Assembly: GCA_012295275.1 (NCBI GenBank)
Contig: CM022672.1
Span: 7,628,884 to 7,690,883 of the forward strand
Length of the DNA: 62,000 nt
Direction of reading: 5' to 3'
Source: Chrysomallon squamiferum
Taxonomy: Eukaryota > Mollusca > Gastropoda > Neomphalida > Peltospiridae
Part shown: positions 26,701 to 40,972 of the stretch, one piece after another
Numbering within the stretch: position 1 is the stretch's first letter
How the letters are laid out: each line of letters opens with the position of its first letter
The notes under the pieces: generated by a model
Told to the model about the DNA's origin: nothing
Seen by the model: only the letters and a program-made list of their open reading frames with translations
Database searches by the model: none
Made by a program: the position numbers and the translations under genes

Positions 26701-28766
26701 ACAATTAGGATTGTTTTCTAACCGGTCACATAATGAGCTTGTTTCTAGGCACGCTGTGACATTTCATCAAATTAGAGTATTTTGGTGGTTGACTAAGTTA
26801 GCTGTGTGTGCTGTGTGTCGGTCAATAGCTGACTAGTTAGCCAGCTGCCAGTTTAAGTGGTGACAAACACTGGACTGTAGCCTGCTGGGAGGGTCTGTCA
26901 GTGGAAGGTCACATCACAGCAGTTCTGTGTGTGTAACTCATTTTGTCCTCTACCCTAAATACATCTGAATGATGTACAGGTTTGTGAAGGTAAGCACTAA
27001 ATTAATATTCCAAACTTAAAAAATTCATTTACATTTCATTTGATACAAACTGCAATAATTATATTGATGATATCAACAAATTTGTGTTATTTTGGTGAAA
27101 ATGAGTTAACAGTCAAATCTATTGTCTGTTGTTGTTGTTGTAATTATAAAAAGTAAAAATATGTTACCAAAATGTTTAAATGTTCAGGGTACTAAAACAG
27201 ATTTTTGATTTCTACTTGAATATCTATTTTTACATTTGTTTAATTTGTCAAATAATTAAGTTAACTTGAAAAACTTGTCAAATTGAAAAATAATCAACAT
27301 ATGGTTTTATGGTATTATAAATACAGTAATAATAGGGTTTTTTTAAAGTTTTAAAAGTTCATTAATGCGTTTGTATCTGGTAAAGTTTAATTGTTGATGT
27401 TTGTAATACCAGTACCTAGAATATTTGTGCTGATGATAACTAGTATTTTGGGGTCAAATAAGGGTAACTAGCATACTGTGCCAACAGCCTGTGTCTGATG
27501 TGGTTAGTTGTATATAGGTAATATGTGACTTACTAACACCAGTAAAGATAAACACATTCAGATCTGATTTTATCTCAGTGACTTTTTATTTCACATCTAA
27601 GTAATGGAAAAGACAATAGGATTTCATTCTAATAAAGATATCCAGAAAACATTTCTCTCGTTCTCACCATTTTTCTCTGTTATTTGTTTTGGATTTATAA
27701 ATATTTATAAAATTGTTTTTATTTGTAAATTAAGGAGAACATACATTTGTTTGAAATTTACACACTTTGTAAAAAAAAAAAAAAAAACTGAAAGATTTGC
27801 TGATAATATTTTAAATACACTAATAAAATGTCACAGGTGACAGAGAAAATAAAAAGAAATTGCTGTTGGCACATAATTTTTTTTAATGTTGATTAATATA
27901 TTAACTTGTCATTCACTATATATTAAGTACACCAGTCACAAAACTAAATTGTTGCTGTTTGTGATAGGTAACAGGAAATTCTTTTCACTTTATTCTTTTA
28001 ACAACAGTTTATTCCATTCTGGTAAAACTGATTAGTGTTTTTTTTTTTTTTTTGTTAATATAATATGTGTGTGTGTGTGTGCTTGCATGTGTGATGTGAT
28101 GTTTGAAATTTTATCTCAGTTTTGTTTTGTATTATAAACCTTGGAGGTCTACTAGAAAATTTTCACTTACCTAAATCTCTCCCCAACACCAACATGACCA
28201 GAGAGCATCCATAGATGTGTCTGTGTAAGTGTTGGTTCAACATAGAAGGATGTGTCTCTGTAGGTGTGTATACGACACAGATATATAATTATATACAAAG
28301 TAAATACAAAATACAGTTGTCTTGGACATGCTTGTTTACACAGATGGAAAGAAATCAGGGCCAGTTTGACATAATAAAGCAGTCAGGTACAAAAAGTAAA
28401 TATGCTCTGTCTCTCTTGTTTAGTTAGACACTTGAAAATCTGGTGTCAATGCAGAAGGTCACATACTCAACAGACACAGTTCTGTATAAACCAACTTACT
28501 GGACCATGGTTTGAGTCACTTTTAACTGCTTGCATTGTTAGATCCAGTTTAAACTGTGAGTAACATACTCATTATCAGGTTCGTACAAAACTGTTATTTT
28601 TGTTGTTGACAAAAATTGTTTCTGTTATTAACTTGGTATTTGTTCAAGTAACAGTTGGAATACAGATTGTGGACAAAGTTGATATGATTCTGGAGAAGTA
28701 GACTCTGTAAGGAAAAAGTAACAGTGAACATTTTATTGTAGTTTACTGTGGGGATATGTGTGTACT

Positions 28767-28805
<39 letters not shown>

Positions 28806-30033
28806 TTGTTTGTGGAATTCAGTTTTTTTGTTAAACTAGGGAAATGTATTGTTCTTTTAGTTGTTCCTTAATCAGTTATATTGTCATTTGTATTTAAATT
28901 ATAGACTGTACAAGGATTTTATTCACTACATACATATGTCTGCCAACAGTTAATTTACTACAAATTATATCTGTCAGTAATACACATTACACTGTCTGCC
29001 ACAGATTATGTAAAACCAAAACTAAATAACAGTTCCTATAGTAATCATATTATTTTAATGAGATCTCGCTAAACTAGCATGTGATTTTCTTCAGAACAAA
29101 AACAGCAGTTTCCCAAGTCATTAGGACTGCATTGTTAAAGACTTACTGAGGCATCCCTGTTTTAATGACTGCATGCATTTCACTCGGCATGGTTTTAGTT
29201 AATTTATGGGCACTGACCCATAAACCATATTTGTATCTTGTTAAAACTTGTCAGTTACATAAATATATGCAGAAATAACAATGTAATAAAATATCATTGT
29301 AAGATAATTTAAAATGATTTCAGAAATTTTCTTATGTCTACTCATTTGTTTTCTAATTTGAAAAGATTAAATTCCTCTCTTTGTCAAGCAGCTAGGAACA
29401 AAAGACTTCAAAAGATTCAATGGTTGGTTAACAGTGTGTAAAAACTAGGTTTGACATAAAATTCTTTTTTTTTTTAAATGTTAAATTTTGCTTGGAGAAT
29501 TATGGTGTCAGATGTTATTGACAGTTTTAAGATTTAAGTTCTATCAAGCATTATCAGTCAGAGTTCTAAAACATGAGTATTATATTGGAAATTTTATTAA
29601 ATGAATGATCAGCTGTATAGTATTGTGCTAGGAGAGTGATTGGGAAAAAACTAATCTTCACTGTTTTCTAAAAAACATCAGTTTTATTTCAGGTATATGT
29701 ATGGATGTGGTTGTGTGTGTGTGTGTGTGTGTGTGTGTTATGCATATATATACATGTTTAGATATGTATGTTTTTTATGAATATGTATGTATGTATATGT
29801 ACATGTATATGTATGTATAAGAATATGTATATGTTTTTATTTGTATGTATATACATACATGTGTTTGTGAGTGTGTGTGTGTATTATATATATGTTTATG
29901 TGTATATTTTTTATGAATATGTATATGTATATGTAAATGTGTATGTATGTATGTATTTGTATATCACTATATGTATATGTAAATATGTATGTATGTGTTT
30001 GTTTGTATATCACAATATGTATATGAGTTGTTG

Positions 30034-30072
<39 letters not shown>

Positions 30073-30683
30073 TTAGTGAATGTGTTTGTGTATATATAAA
30101 TATAACCTGATATTTGTGATGAGGATTGACCTAACACTGGTGAAATGACTGAACTAAAACATGAAACTGATGTTACCTTAATGACTCTGTCTGTCTGTAT
30201 ATATTTAAATTAGATATCTTGACAAATTTCTGTATCACATGGAACGGACAGTTTTCACAGTGCCCATGTTAGTCTTTTGTAAATCAATGAAATTCACATC
30301 AAGTAGACTTTATACTTTTATTTATTTAACTTATTGTTTATCTTTGTTTGTTTTTTTAGAATTGGCAAAAAGAAAAGGTCAGAGGTCAAGTTCTGAGATA
30401 AGAGATGAAGCAGCCACCAATAGGTGAGTAGAATACCTGTAAATTAAAACCACAGCAATTATAGATTAACATCAGTAAGGGTCAGGTACTCTAAATAATA
30501 GTCTCTACAGTAACTCACTTACAACAACCAGTTTAGTTTTAATACAGTAGTATATAGGAATTATCTGTATCTCTGTCTCTTTCTTTCTTTCTCTATATAT
30601 CTCTCTCGTTTTCAGTGATGTTTGTGTATAGCATAAAATATGCATGCACAGAATATACAGAGATGTATACATACACATTTGTA

Positions 30684-30729
<46 letters not shown>

Positions 30730-32164
30730 CATGTGCATACAAATATCCATTCAGATACTACACCTTTTTAGTAATGAAATTGTAATTCAGGAAATTCTTG
30801 TATCACTGACAGGGTTGTGCTACAAACACAGAGGTGTATGTTAACTGTGTATAAACACAACACATTATGACTGTCCACAGTTTTCTTCTTCACTACAAAA
30901 TGACACGTTGCTCCCTGCTGTGAAATCAATATGGAGTTTAAGCAATGTCTCATTTCACCCAGTGTGGCTTGATCTTAAAATCAATAATTAGAAATCAAAA
31001 GAAAACAAAAGAGCAACACTGTCAGATGTCATGTTTGCATGTCAACATTTGTTATCAGTTTGATTTAAATGATTAGTGAAAGGAAAGCTGAATTGTGTTA
31101 CTCACAAGAGTTTGTTATTCTTTTTTATTTTTATATATATATATAAAAAAAAAATAATAATATAATTTCTTCCATTGTTTCATTCATGAGAACTAGGTTA
31201 AGATTAAAACAAAATATGCAAATTGAGTTCCTACGGAAACTTGAGAAATAGCTGCAGGCTTGACTCACTAATTGTTACTAATGTTCTCAGTGAAAACAGA
31301 ATGACAGTTTTTGTTATGTATGATTGGTAATAGCTGAATTCTCATTCAGTTTTTTTAGTTATTTATTCAACCAGACAAAAAAGGGAGGGAAAAAATAAGT
31401 GTTTGATTCAGTAGTGGAGTTTCTGTGAGTTAAGATGGCACTTTGAAAACATCCAAAGATACAGATAGTAATGACAATGTTAGAAAATACATTACAGTTG
31501 TTTGAAGGGATTGAACTCTTCATCATTTTTTCAGCTAATAATTTTTTACGCAAACAGTAAGAACAGGTTTTGAAAATATATTTTAATTACTTCAAAGACT
31601 TGGGATTATTAATGAAATTTTGCAGCTGTAATAATGATGTTTGATATAACTGTTTCAGTATTGATGATCAGCTGAGTGCTGGCAGGTCAGTTGGAGGTAG
31701 TCGACAGACAAAGCTGAGACACCCGGCTGCCCGGGTTCTAGAGGAGAAAATTGATGTTGCTGCTTCAGGTGAACCACGAGAGCTGAATGGTGAGCAGGCT
31801 GTAGAAGAAAAGGTGAGTCAGGATATTTTTAAACACTTTAATCGTAATGTTCAATTTGTGTCTGATGAAATTCGGAGTTAAAGTTTTCAGTGATTCTGTA
31901 AATATATTTTCTGCAGTCTGGATAACAGAACAGATCTAATGAACATCACACATGAAAGTTGGTCTGGCTGTCTAGGAAAGCACATCTTAAATTTGAATTT
32001 TCAAAAAAAGTATATAGGTGAATATATTTTCTGAAGAATACAGTATTTGAAAATTACATGTACAGATGCATATAGTTTTGGATGATAAGAAAACAGAAAA
32101 ATTGTCAACTTCCTTTTTTATTTTTATTTTTATTTTTATTTTTTTTAAATTATATGAATTTAAA

Positions 32165-32204
<40 letters not shown>

Positions 32205-34522
32205 TACTTTTTTTTAGTTTTATTATTATTATTTTTTAAATAAAACATAAATTGGAGTATTTCAGAAACTACATCTTTAATTCTTCACTTAGTTTAAACA
32301 ACTTTAATGTATCAGTCTGAATGTCCACACTGTAAATTGATTTCAGATAATATTACTGAGTAATGTTTGTTCAGTTCATTTTCTATGACTGACGCTGTTT
32401 TGTACATGCTCTGTGAGGGAACCATGCAGAACAATGATCACATTTTCACGTGCATCCTTTCAGAGAAGCAGAAACACATTGAAGAAATAGTGAAAGCCTG
32501 TGTTTTTACTTAGACCATTTGTTGAGTGCTGGAAAATTTAACAGCTGTTGTTAAAAATGCCATTTATAATATAGCTTTCATTTTAAGGTTATTTTACGAA
32601 TATGTGTTTTTTTTTATCTTTCTTACATACAGTTTATATGTGAATAGGCTATATCTTTTTGGAATGATAAAAAAATTCAGGGTTTAATACTTTAATTTTC
32701 TTCTCTTTTTATAGTTTTTAAATTTAAATTATTTTTTTTTAAAATTATTTTTGCATCAGCCTGTTTATAGATTTCTGGGTATAGATCCAGTTTATTTTCA
32801 TGTTTTGTTTTCTCCACACATTTTATCAGTATATTGCCAATGCAAGTGAGGATTTATGTTTCGATGATGCTTTGTCAAACTCTGGTCAGGCTGAGTCGTG
32901 GGTAGAACAAGTGTCGTGTTACACCGAAGTTGATGAAAACCCTCGCCTATCCCAGGATTCATTTGATGATTTTCCATGGACGCCTGTTCGAGAAGAACTT
33001 TCATTTGGTGAAGACAGAGCTGTTTGTGAACTTCCTGTGCGTGGGTTTCTTCCTAGCTTGCATCACTTCACCCCTGTCTCTGTGTCCTGCATTTGGAAGT
33101 TCTCTGTAGTTGCATGAGACAAACATTCCATCTCTCTCTGGTAGCAGCATTGAAATAAAAATGTCTGTGTTAATAGGTTTAAAAGTCAGTAAGGTTTAGA
33201 TGACAAAGAGAATATGTGCACTGCTATGTTCAAAGGCACCATTACTAATGTGAATATTTGTTAGAATGTAAAAGATTTTGGAATGTGCTGTCATGTCAGA
33301 GTAATTGATTCCTTTGATAATGGTATCAGTTGGTTTCTTGTCTTTTGTCCCATTTTTATGGAATGAAAGTACACCACCCATAAACAGCATATTTTACTCT
33401 GTCTTTTTAAAAAAAAATTATCTTTCTTTAAACTGAATAAAACAGAAAGAAATAAGAAGAAAAAGAATAATTAAACATTTGAATAATTTTTAGAACTTAA
33501 TAATTAACAATAAATTTAAACCATTATTTGAAATGTCTGTCTGATATGTATTTAGATGCTACCACTGTAAAAAGTTTAAAATGTCAGTCACAGCCAACTG
33601 TTATGAAACATGTCTCTTGTTAAAACAGTATGAGGTAAACAAGTTACTATATTAATTTACAGAAACATCCAGTAGGAGTAAATGTAGTTGTCTTCTACCT
33701 GCCAAACACTTTTAACCTCAGTGCCATAAGAAACACTGATAGACGTAGTTAGTCCTTTTATCACAAAATATATTGTGGTTTAATCACAGAACTTTGGAAG
33801 TACTAGAACTGATATGAGAAATGACTGCTGATGTTGTAGCCTTGAAACAGCATCTTGTTGCTGAACTTTAGTTAATTATTTCATGGATTGAGTAGTTTAA
33901 GCTGAAATTTTTTTGTCTTGACATTTCCTGTCATTCTGTGATATTGATGTTTGTCAGGAGACAATTTCCATCCTGGCAAAAGGTGCATGGTTTCCTTTAG
34001 AGTGAGAAGAAAACTAGGAAGTAGAAGTCTACCAATAGAATTTGCACAAAATGCATTTTGGATTGGATGAATACGATTATTATTATTATTATTATTGTCA
34101 TCACCACCTCATCATCATCATCATCATCACCATCATCATCATTATTTACAAGGAAAAAAATGCATTATTTTTAAGAACAAAATTTATTATTTACATTTTA
34201 TAAGCATGCTCTTTTTTCTTAGAGGATTAAGGGTTAATGATTTATTTTGTTTTTTGTATGTGACACCCTCTGGAGTTGAGTGAAAAGTTAATTAATGTAG
34301 ATTAAATCCTGTAAGCTTGGTTTGTATCTTAAATAGAACATGTAAACTGTAAAGATATCTCTAGGTAAAGGTTGCATCTACAGAACTGTACTGAAATTTT
34401 GTTTGAATCAGATAACATGGTATGTGCAGTTTGTGATCTGTTAGATACAGCTTTAGATTCTGTATGGACCTGGTTAAGGGTGTGTGTGTGTGTGATTGTG
34501 ATTGTGAGAGAGACAGACTGTG

Positions 34523-34562
<40 letters not shown>

Positions 34563-34620
34563 CGAGAGTCTAATACAAGTCTAATGCAAGATGTAAGATT
34601 AAAAAAGATTGTGTGTAGTA

Positions 34621-34658
<38 letters not shown>

Positions 34659-36939
34659 TAAATAACACACCCAGAAAATGTACTACATCTATAAAATGTG
34701 ATTCACTTGAAATTAACCATCATCTAGCTGGATGTTAAAACAGACAGTGTAATATTTAGTAAATGTTGTTTTTCTCTGTGTTTCAGAAAGGCGCTATGAC
34801 AGCTGACGGCAAGGATGCTGTGGTACATCTTGTACAAGTAAGTTTATTTGTTGTCACATTCATCAGTATGCTTGAATAATTAAAACATTAAATCCAAGCA
34901 AGAGCCTTTTTAACATGACTCTAAATGTGTTTTAAGCTTATTTTACAGGAAAGTGGTGATTAATAACATTCTACTTTTTTTTGAAAATGGTGTTTATTGA
35001 TTATGGATTAATCCATTTAGGATTAAAGGATAATTACTGAAAACTTGCACATCTAGAAAGTTGTATTATGTTTTTAAAATCAAGATTTTTTTTCCTCCCT
35101 GTTCTAATGTTTAATTTTCTTCTGATGAGGAAACTGTAATGAAATTTTTTTTTAAACAAATTATTAAATGCACGTATACATCTTACAAATGTAGTAAGTA
35201 ATTATTACCATAAAACAATTTCATAACCTTTCATGAAAGTAATTTTGTTGCATGTTGGTGAAAACTTGATTTCTGTGTTGTAAAAGTCTTTAATTTTGTT
35301 GATTTAAAAAAAAAAAAATTATTTATTTATTTAATTATACAAAATATTTATAGCCTTTTATGTTACATTTATGTTATTCTAAAGTAATGAGAAATATTTT
35401 TTTTTTTTTTTTTTTTTTTTATAAGTATAAAGTTTAAAATCTGTAATATTAAAGACTTTGTATGTTTGTTTGATGTAAATTTTGTTTATCACATTACATT
35501 TTTTTTTTTAACTTGAGTTCTTTTTCAATCTTACATCTTGCATTAGACTTGTATTAGAATTATGAACATGTAACCACACACAAACATGCATACAAACAGA
35601 AACGATAATAAAATTTGATCTTGATAAAGTATTTAAACAAAAATGGTGTCATTGGTTAATGCAAGACTGTAGATTGAAATGTATATTAATCGTTATGTTG
35701 TAGATGTATAAAATTTTAAACTTTTTAGTTGTTTTCAATGTCTATTCTGTTTTGTCATCTTCCCTGTTTTATTGAGTTGTTGCCTACTAAATTGCCTTAT
35801 TTCAGTCTTTTCATTTTGAAACATGGATTAACAGGACAAGATGTTTGTGTTATCTCATGCTTTCCAAACTGACCAAAATATTTTAGTATTTGTAAAACTG
35901 TTTTTATTTTAAATTTTTATTTAAAAAAAAAAAATAATAATAAAATTCTTCATAATATATTTGTTTTTATTTAAATTTTTATTTCTCAAAATATTTATTT
36001 ATTTATTTATTTTTATTTAAAACAAACCAAAAAACAAAACATTATTCAGTATTTGTAAAGATGGATATAATAATAATAATATTTAAAAGAAAATCAACAT
36101 TTTGGTCAGTTTAAACCCCACTACCCACCTTTTGGTTTCATGTTAAATGTTTTTTCACTGCTTTTTAAGGACAAAAAAGGAAGTGAACAGGTAATTTTCT
36201 TGTTTAATTTTGTTTTCCTTTTTACCCTTGTTGTGTGTGGTTTTTGGTTTTATGTATTAGTATATGTTTGTTACACATGTTTTTCATGTCTGGTGGGGGT
36301 TGAAATTTAAAAAAATCATAAATACTTTGTCTTTCTTTCAATATTTTTGGACAGATACTTTTTTTTTTTTTTTTATCTTAAAGAGAGGTAATTTAAAAAA
36401 CTTGCATAACTACATAAAAATAAGTAATACTATATAAAATTAATAAAAATGTTTTGAAATATAAAAATACTGTACTTTTGTTTCTTAACTATATTAATAA
36501 ATTAATATTCCAAATTATACTTTAGTATTCAGATTAATAATGGGTTAATTTCTATTGTTAGAAGGTGATACATTTGTATTAATCACTAATAATTATATGA
36601 GTTGAATTTATTTTTCATTAGTGATTGGTTTTGTTTTTGATTATTTTTAAGTCAGTTATATTTGTAAAGTAAACAAACAAATGTGAAAAAAAATAATAAT
36701 AATAAGATCACAAATAAAACAAATAATACATTATTGCTTCACAGAACAAAAATCAAAATCTGGATTAAGAAAGTAAAATAAGTGACTAAAAGTGCATAAT
36801 AAAAGCAAATAAAAATAAAATAAGATCATTATTTAGTCATAACAGCATTTGAAAAAAGAAGAAGATGAAAAATGATTATATATGGAATCAGTTACAAAAA
36901 AAAATGGAGAAAACTTATATATTTGTTAGTGGAGTATAA

Positions 36940-36982
<43 letters not shown>

Positions 36983-38184
36983 TAAAACAAAGGAGACTTG
37001 TTAATGGTAATAATGGTCCTTGTTTCAGTTACAAGTTTCAGTTTTCAGTGCTCTCTTTGATCTAACAAGTTTTATTAACATGCACTTGAAAATGTTCTGA
37101 ATGCATCAAACTCTACCATTATGGAACAGATGTTTTATATATTTCTCTTTTTCTTTTTTATTTTTTAAACAAGCAGTTTGGTTCTGTTTATTTCTTTCAC
37201 TTTTCTTTGGCACACAATATTCATGATTATGGTGAACTAAGATATAATTTCTGCAGTAACTGGTCCTTGGTTTATTGTTGTTATTACAAGGCTTGGAGAA
37301 CATTCAGGCACTTTCAGTAGGTCAGATGAATGTCTCCACTGACTGTCAGATCAGACACTTGCTTTTGATCTAAGACAGTCACATATTAATATTGAATTTT
37401 CACCTGCTAGAAATGTCAGTATATAGTAATGATTATCATAATCAGCATCCTAGTAATTAACATATGATAGTCATAATCACTATCTTTATATAGACTGAAT
37501 GCATAGTGAACATTTGATCAAACATACACACTATCTTCATAATAAACAACTGATAAGTCACACAGTCACAAAAATCAGTTGACAGTTCTAATGTGAGGAT
37601 AGCCAATATCATGTCATTTATGTCATGTTCATTGGCACTGAGCCTAAAACTGTGTCACATTCTGTCATCTTTTAGTCACAGTAATGGAGGTCAGATCAGT
37701 CAGAGCTAAGAATATTAGGTTGTCGTTTCATTAAAAGTATTTTACATTTTCAAATGCTGTACTATACTGAATGTCTAATTACTTGAATTTCCTTCATTTT
37801 CACATTTATTTCTAAATATTTACCATCTTTAACCACACTGTGCTGTGAACCCATCTACACTGTACTGAGCTGTAGTTCTGTCACACCTTTTATTTTACAC
37901 ACATTTCCTCCTGTCACTTGAGTCTGACCAGATAAAAACAACACCAGCACTCAGCCTCTTCATTTTACTCTTATCTATGCTCTAAACATATTTAGATGTG
38001 ACATCCACATATTACTGTATATTTATTTATTGTTCATACATTTAGATGTGACATCCATACATCACTGCAGATTTCACCTACACCCTTAATAATTATAATC
38101 AGTGTTCTTTAATTTAATTTTTTGTTTTGTTTATTTATTATTATTTTATTATTATTATAATTATTATTATTATTATTATTATTA

Positions 38185-38226
<42 letters not shown>

Positions 38227-40938
38227 TTCTATTTCGGGTAACTATTTTTAAATAATAATAAAATAATCTTATGTATTAAATATTTTATTACTTATGTTTT
38301 TCACAAAACATTTAATATCACATTGGTGTAATAATTGCTGTTTATATTTTAAAATATGGTTCTGAGTATTTCAGAAAGTAACAGTAATAATGTATCTAAT
38401 TAATATTTACTTTCACCACTTATTCATTATTTTTTAAAAACATTAATGCATTAATTGTATTTTTAAAACTAAATGTCAGTTCATTATTATTACTATTATT
38501 ATTATTTTTGTTTTTATTCTTTTTTTCTTTTCTAAAACATCTTTATTTTCATAATTGTGTTAACATTTTCATATAATTTATAAACAAAAGATCACATATT
38601 CATTAGATTAATAATTCTCTGGCTAGATGCCAGTACTATTGTGACTTTTGGAATTTATGTTCTGTTAACAGCATCAGTTAACAATGAATGACCTGCCTTC
38701 AGTGATAATAGTTTGTAATGAATGAATTCTACATGATTTGTAGTTTTAATTTAGAAAACTGTTGTTAATAATAAATGGTTCCAGCATGTAAGTGTGGTCT
38801 AGTTAATAACATAGACAGCATGTTTAAATGTGGTAGCATGAACAGTTGTCAGAAAGATTTTTTTTTAAATGTGTGTGTCAGGGGAATAGTTTGTAACACT
38901 AGTGTTATAGTACAGCTGTGTGTTTACACATAGTGTGTTAATTAACATACTACACGTTTTAAATTAAAATCTTCACCTTTATTTTACATCCTTACATCAG
39001 AGTTAAAAATAGTAATAATACAACTGTTTTTTAAATGCAGAATGTGAACATATGTTGTTAATTTAAATTTTAAATGTCTGTATATAAATAATTTTAATAA
39101 TAAATGCTTCTGTTTATATCCAGAATGAACACATATGTGCATCCACATAAATGAACACATATTTTATGTAGCATAAACATACACAGCCATATTAAAAACA
39201 TATTCATAAACTTTAGATACATACCTAAACATATATTTTACAATACACATGTACACTACATATTAAAGATACATACACATATACACACACATGCATGTAA
39301 CAAATACTTTCAATGTGTTACTCATTGTTTAATTATATTAAGCAGTATAATAGTCATTTTCTGCTGTTTTAACTTTGACCACTGTATTTAGCATGACAAG
39401 TGTATCCACAGATAAACAGTCATTGAATTGTCAGTTACTATTATGAAACAGCTTAGATACTAATCTTGTTAATTCTCTTTGTGCATTAGTTGAACATAAT
39501 AGGTGAATTAATAAAGACATTCATAAAGGATAATTAAATAGTTTAAAAAAAATGTATAAGTATGCAGTTTAGTTTGGTTTTTATAAAACAACAAGCCTTT
39601 GTAAGAAGTTTGTTCAATGAACATATTAAAAATAAAAATAAATTTAAGTATTGTAGTGTAGGCATTTTTATTTACAATAATAAAATTATTATTATTTCCT
39701 TTTTTGAAATTAAAAAAACGAAATATCATACATATAGCTTTTACTTTGACACAGGTGACTAAATATCTCTCATTATGCAAAAACATACAGTTCATGTTAC
39801 TAAGGCCAAATTGTTTAGATTTTTTTTCCCCTGTTTTTTTATATAATAAACTTCAAACACTTATGCATAGAATAGCTTTATTATTATTGTTTTTCCAAAT
39901 AACACATAAAATGTATTTCATTTTTAACAAAAAATGCATAAACCCAAGCCTTGTTGTATGTTTGACAGCTGACATATTAATTCCAATTTCTTATTCTGGA
40001 TTTATACGTTATTTTTTAAATTTATAATATTGACTAAAACAGTTACTTTTCCATTGCTATGACAACAGGTACTGAAGTATTCGCAGTCGGACTGGAACAA
40101 GAAGCAGCAGGAACTAGAACTAGAGTTCCAGGCACAGCTGCTGAGCAAGGAGAAAGAGTGGAGCAAGAAACTGGGAGACAGAGAAAAGAGAATCTCCAAC
40201 TTAGAGGAGCAGTCACGACACATGAGACAAACCAATGATGACATGAGGTACATCAAATTTGTTAATTTTTGTGTTAAATTTAGTTTAGATAATCACATGA
40301 GACAATCTAATGATGACATTAGGTACACTGAATTCGTAAATCGTTGTCTTAAATTTAGTTTAGATAATCACATGAGACAATCTAATGATGACATTAGGTA
40401 CACTGAATTCGTAAATCGTTGTCTTAAATTTAGTTTAGATAATCATATGAAACAGACCAGTGATGATATAAGGTACACTGAATTTGTAAATCTGGGTGAA
40501 ATTTATCTAGTTAGTTTAAATAATTTATATGAGACAGAACAGTGAAGTCATGAGGTACATTAAATGTGTAAAACTTGTGTTAAGTTTATCTAACTAGTTT
40601 GGATAATATCAGGTTTAATTTACACCAATGATGATATAAGATATATTAAATAAGTATTTCTTATATTAAAATATGTAGTCAGTTTAGATAATTTGTGTGA
40701 GACAGACCAGTGATGGTATGAGGTATGTTAAATTTGTAAATCTTGTGTTAAAATTTGAAATAGGTCTATTTAGTTCAGATAGCATAAGTGAGACAAACCA
40801 GTTATCTGAAATACTAATTTTTTCATTATTCAGTCATTAAATTTGTGCAGTACAGGTTACATATGAGTATTTATTTATTTTTGTATTGTGAATATATTAA
40901 AAGGGTGACTAGTTGCACACATACAAAACAACAAAAAC

Positions 40939-40972
<34 letters not shown>

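Larger units (their letters stand above)
17960..30359 (+). other. 12.4 kb TACC intron
   Basis: AT-rich with no downstream-compatible exon between the RESLFV exon and 30360 other than the candidate alternative first exons described separately. It contains (TTA)n at 20697-20741, a 133-bp diverged tandem duplication at about 23946-24200, a small 32-bp duplication near 18707-18770 (cataggct...tatccca twice), poly-T at 28769-28804 and (GT)n tracts near 29720 and 30035. Open frames here are AT-rich chance frames. Confidence 0.6.
34838..40068 (+). other. TACC introns with SSRs
   Basis: Apart from the 21-base microexon at 36170 no exon could be supported. Contents are poly-T runs (35398-35420, 36942-36979), (ATT)n at 38151-38226 and a small duplication of atttagatgtgacatcca (37990 and 38040). 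Confidence 0.5.

Noticed and set aside
29768-30076. 102-codon open frame
   Set aside because: Made of TATG/GT repeats (Met/Tyr/Val/Cys strings); a microsatellite artefact.
34095-34283. His-run frame
   Set aside because: (CAT)n repeat inside a TACC intron, no splice support.
39508-40027. Several AT-rich frames on both strands before exon 40069
   Set aside because: Phe/Ile/Lys/Asn-rich text typical of intron sequence; no relation to TACC.
40219-40810. CRISPR-like array
   Set aside because: Units are directly joined with no unique spacers, and they carry an animal exon end.
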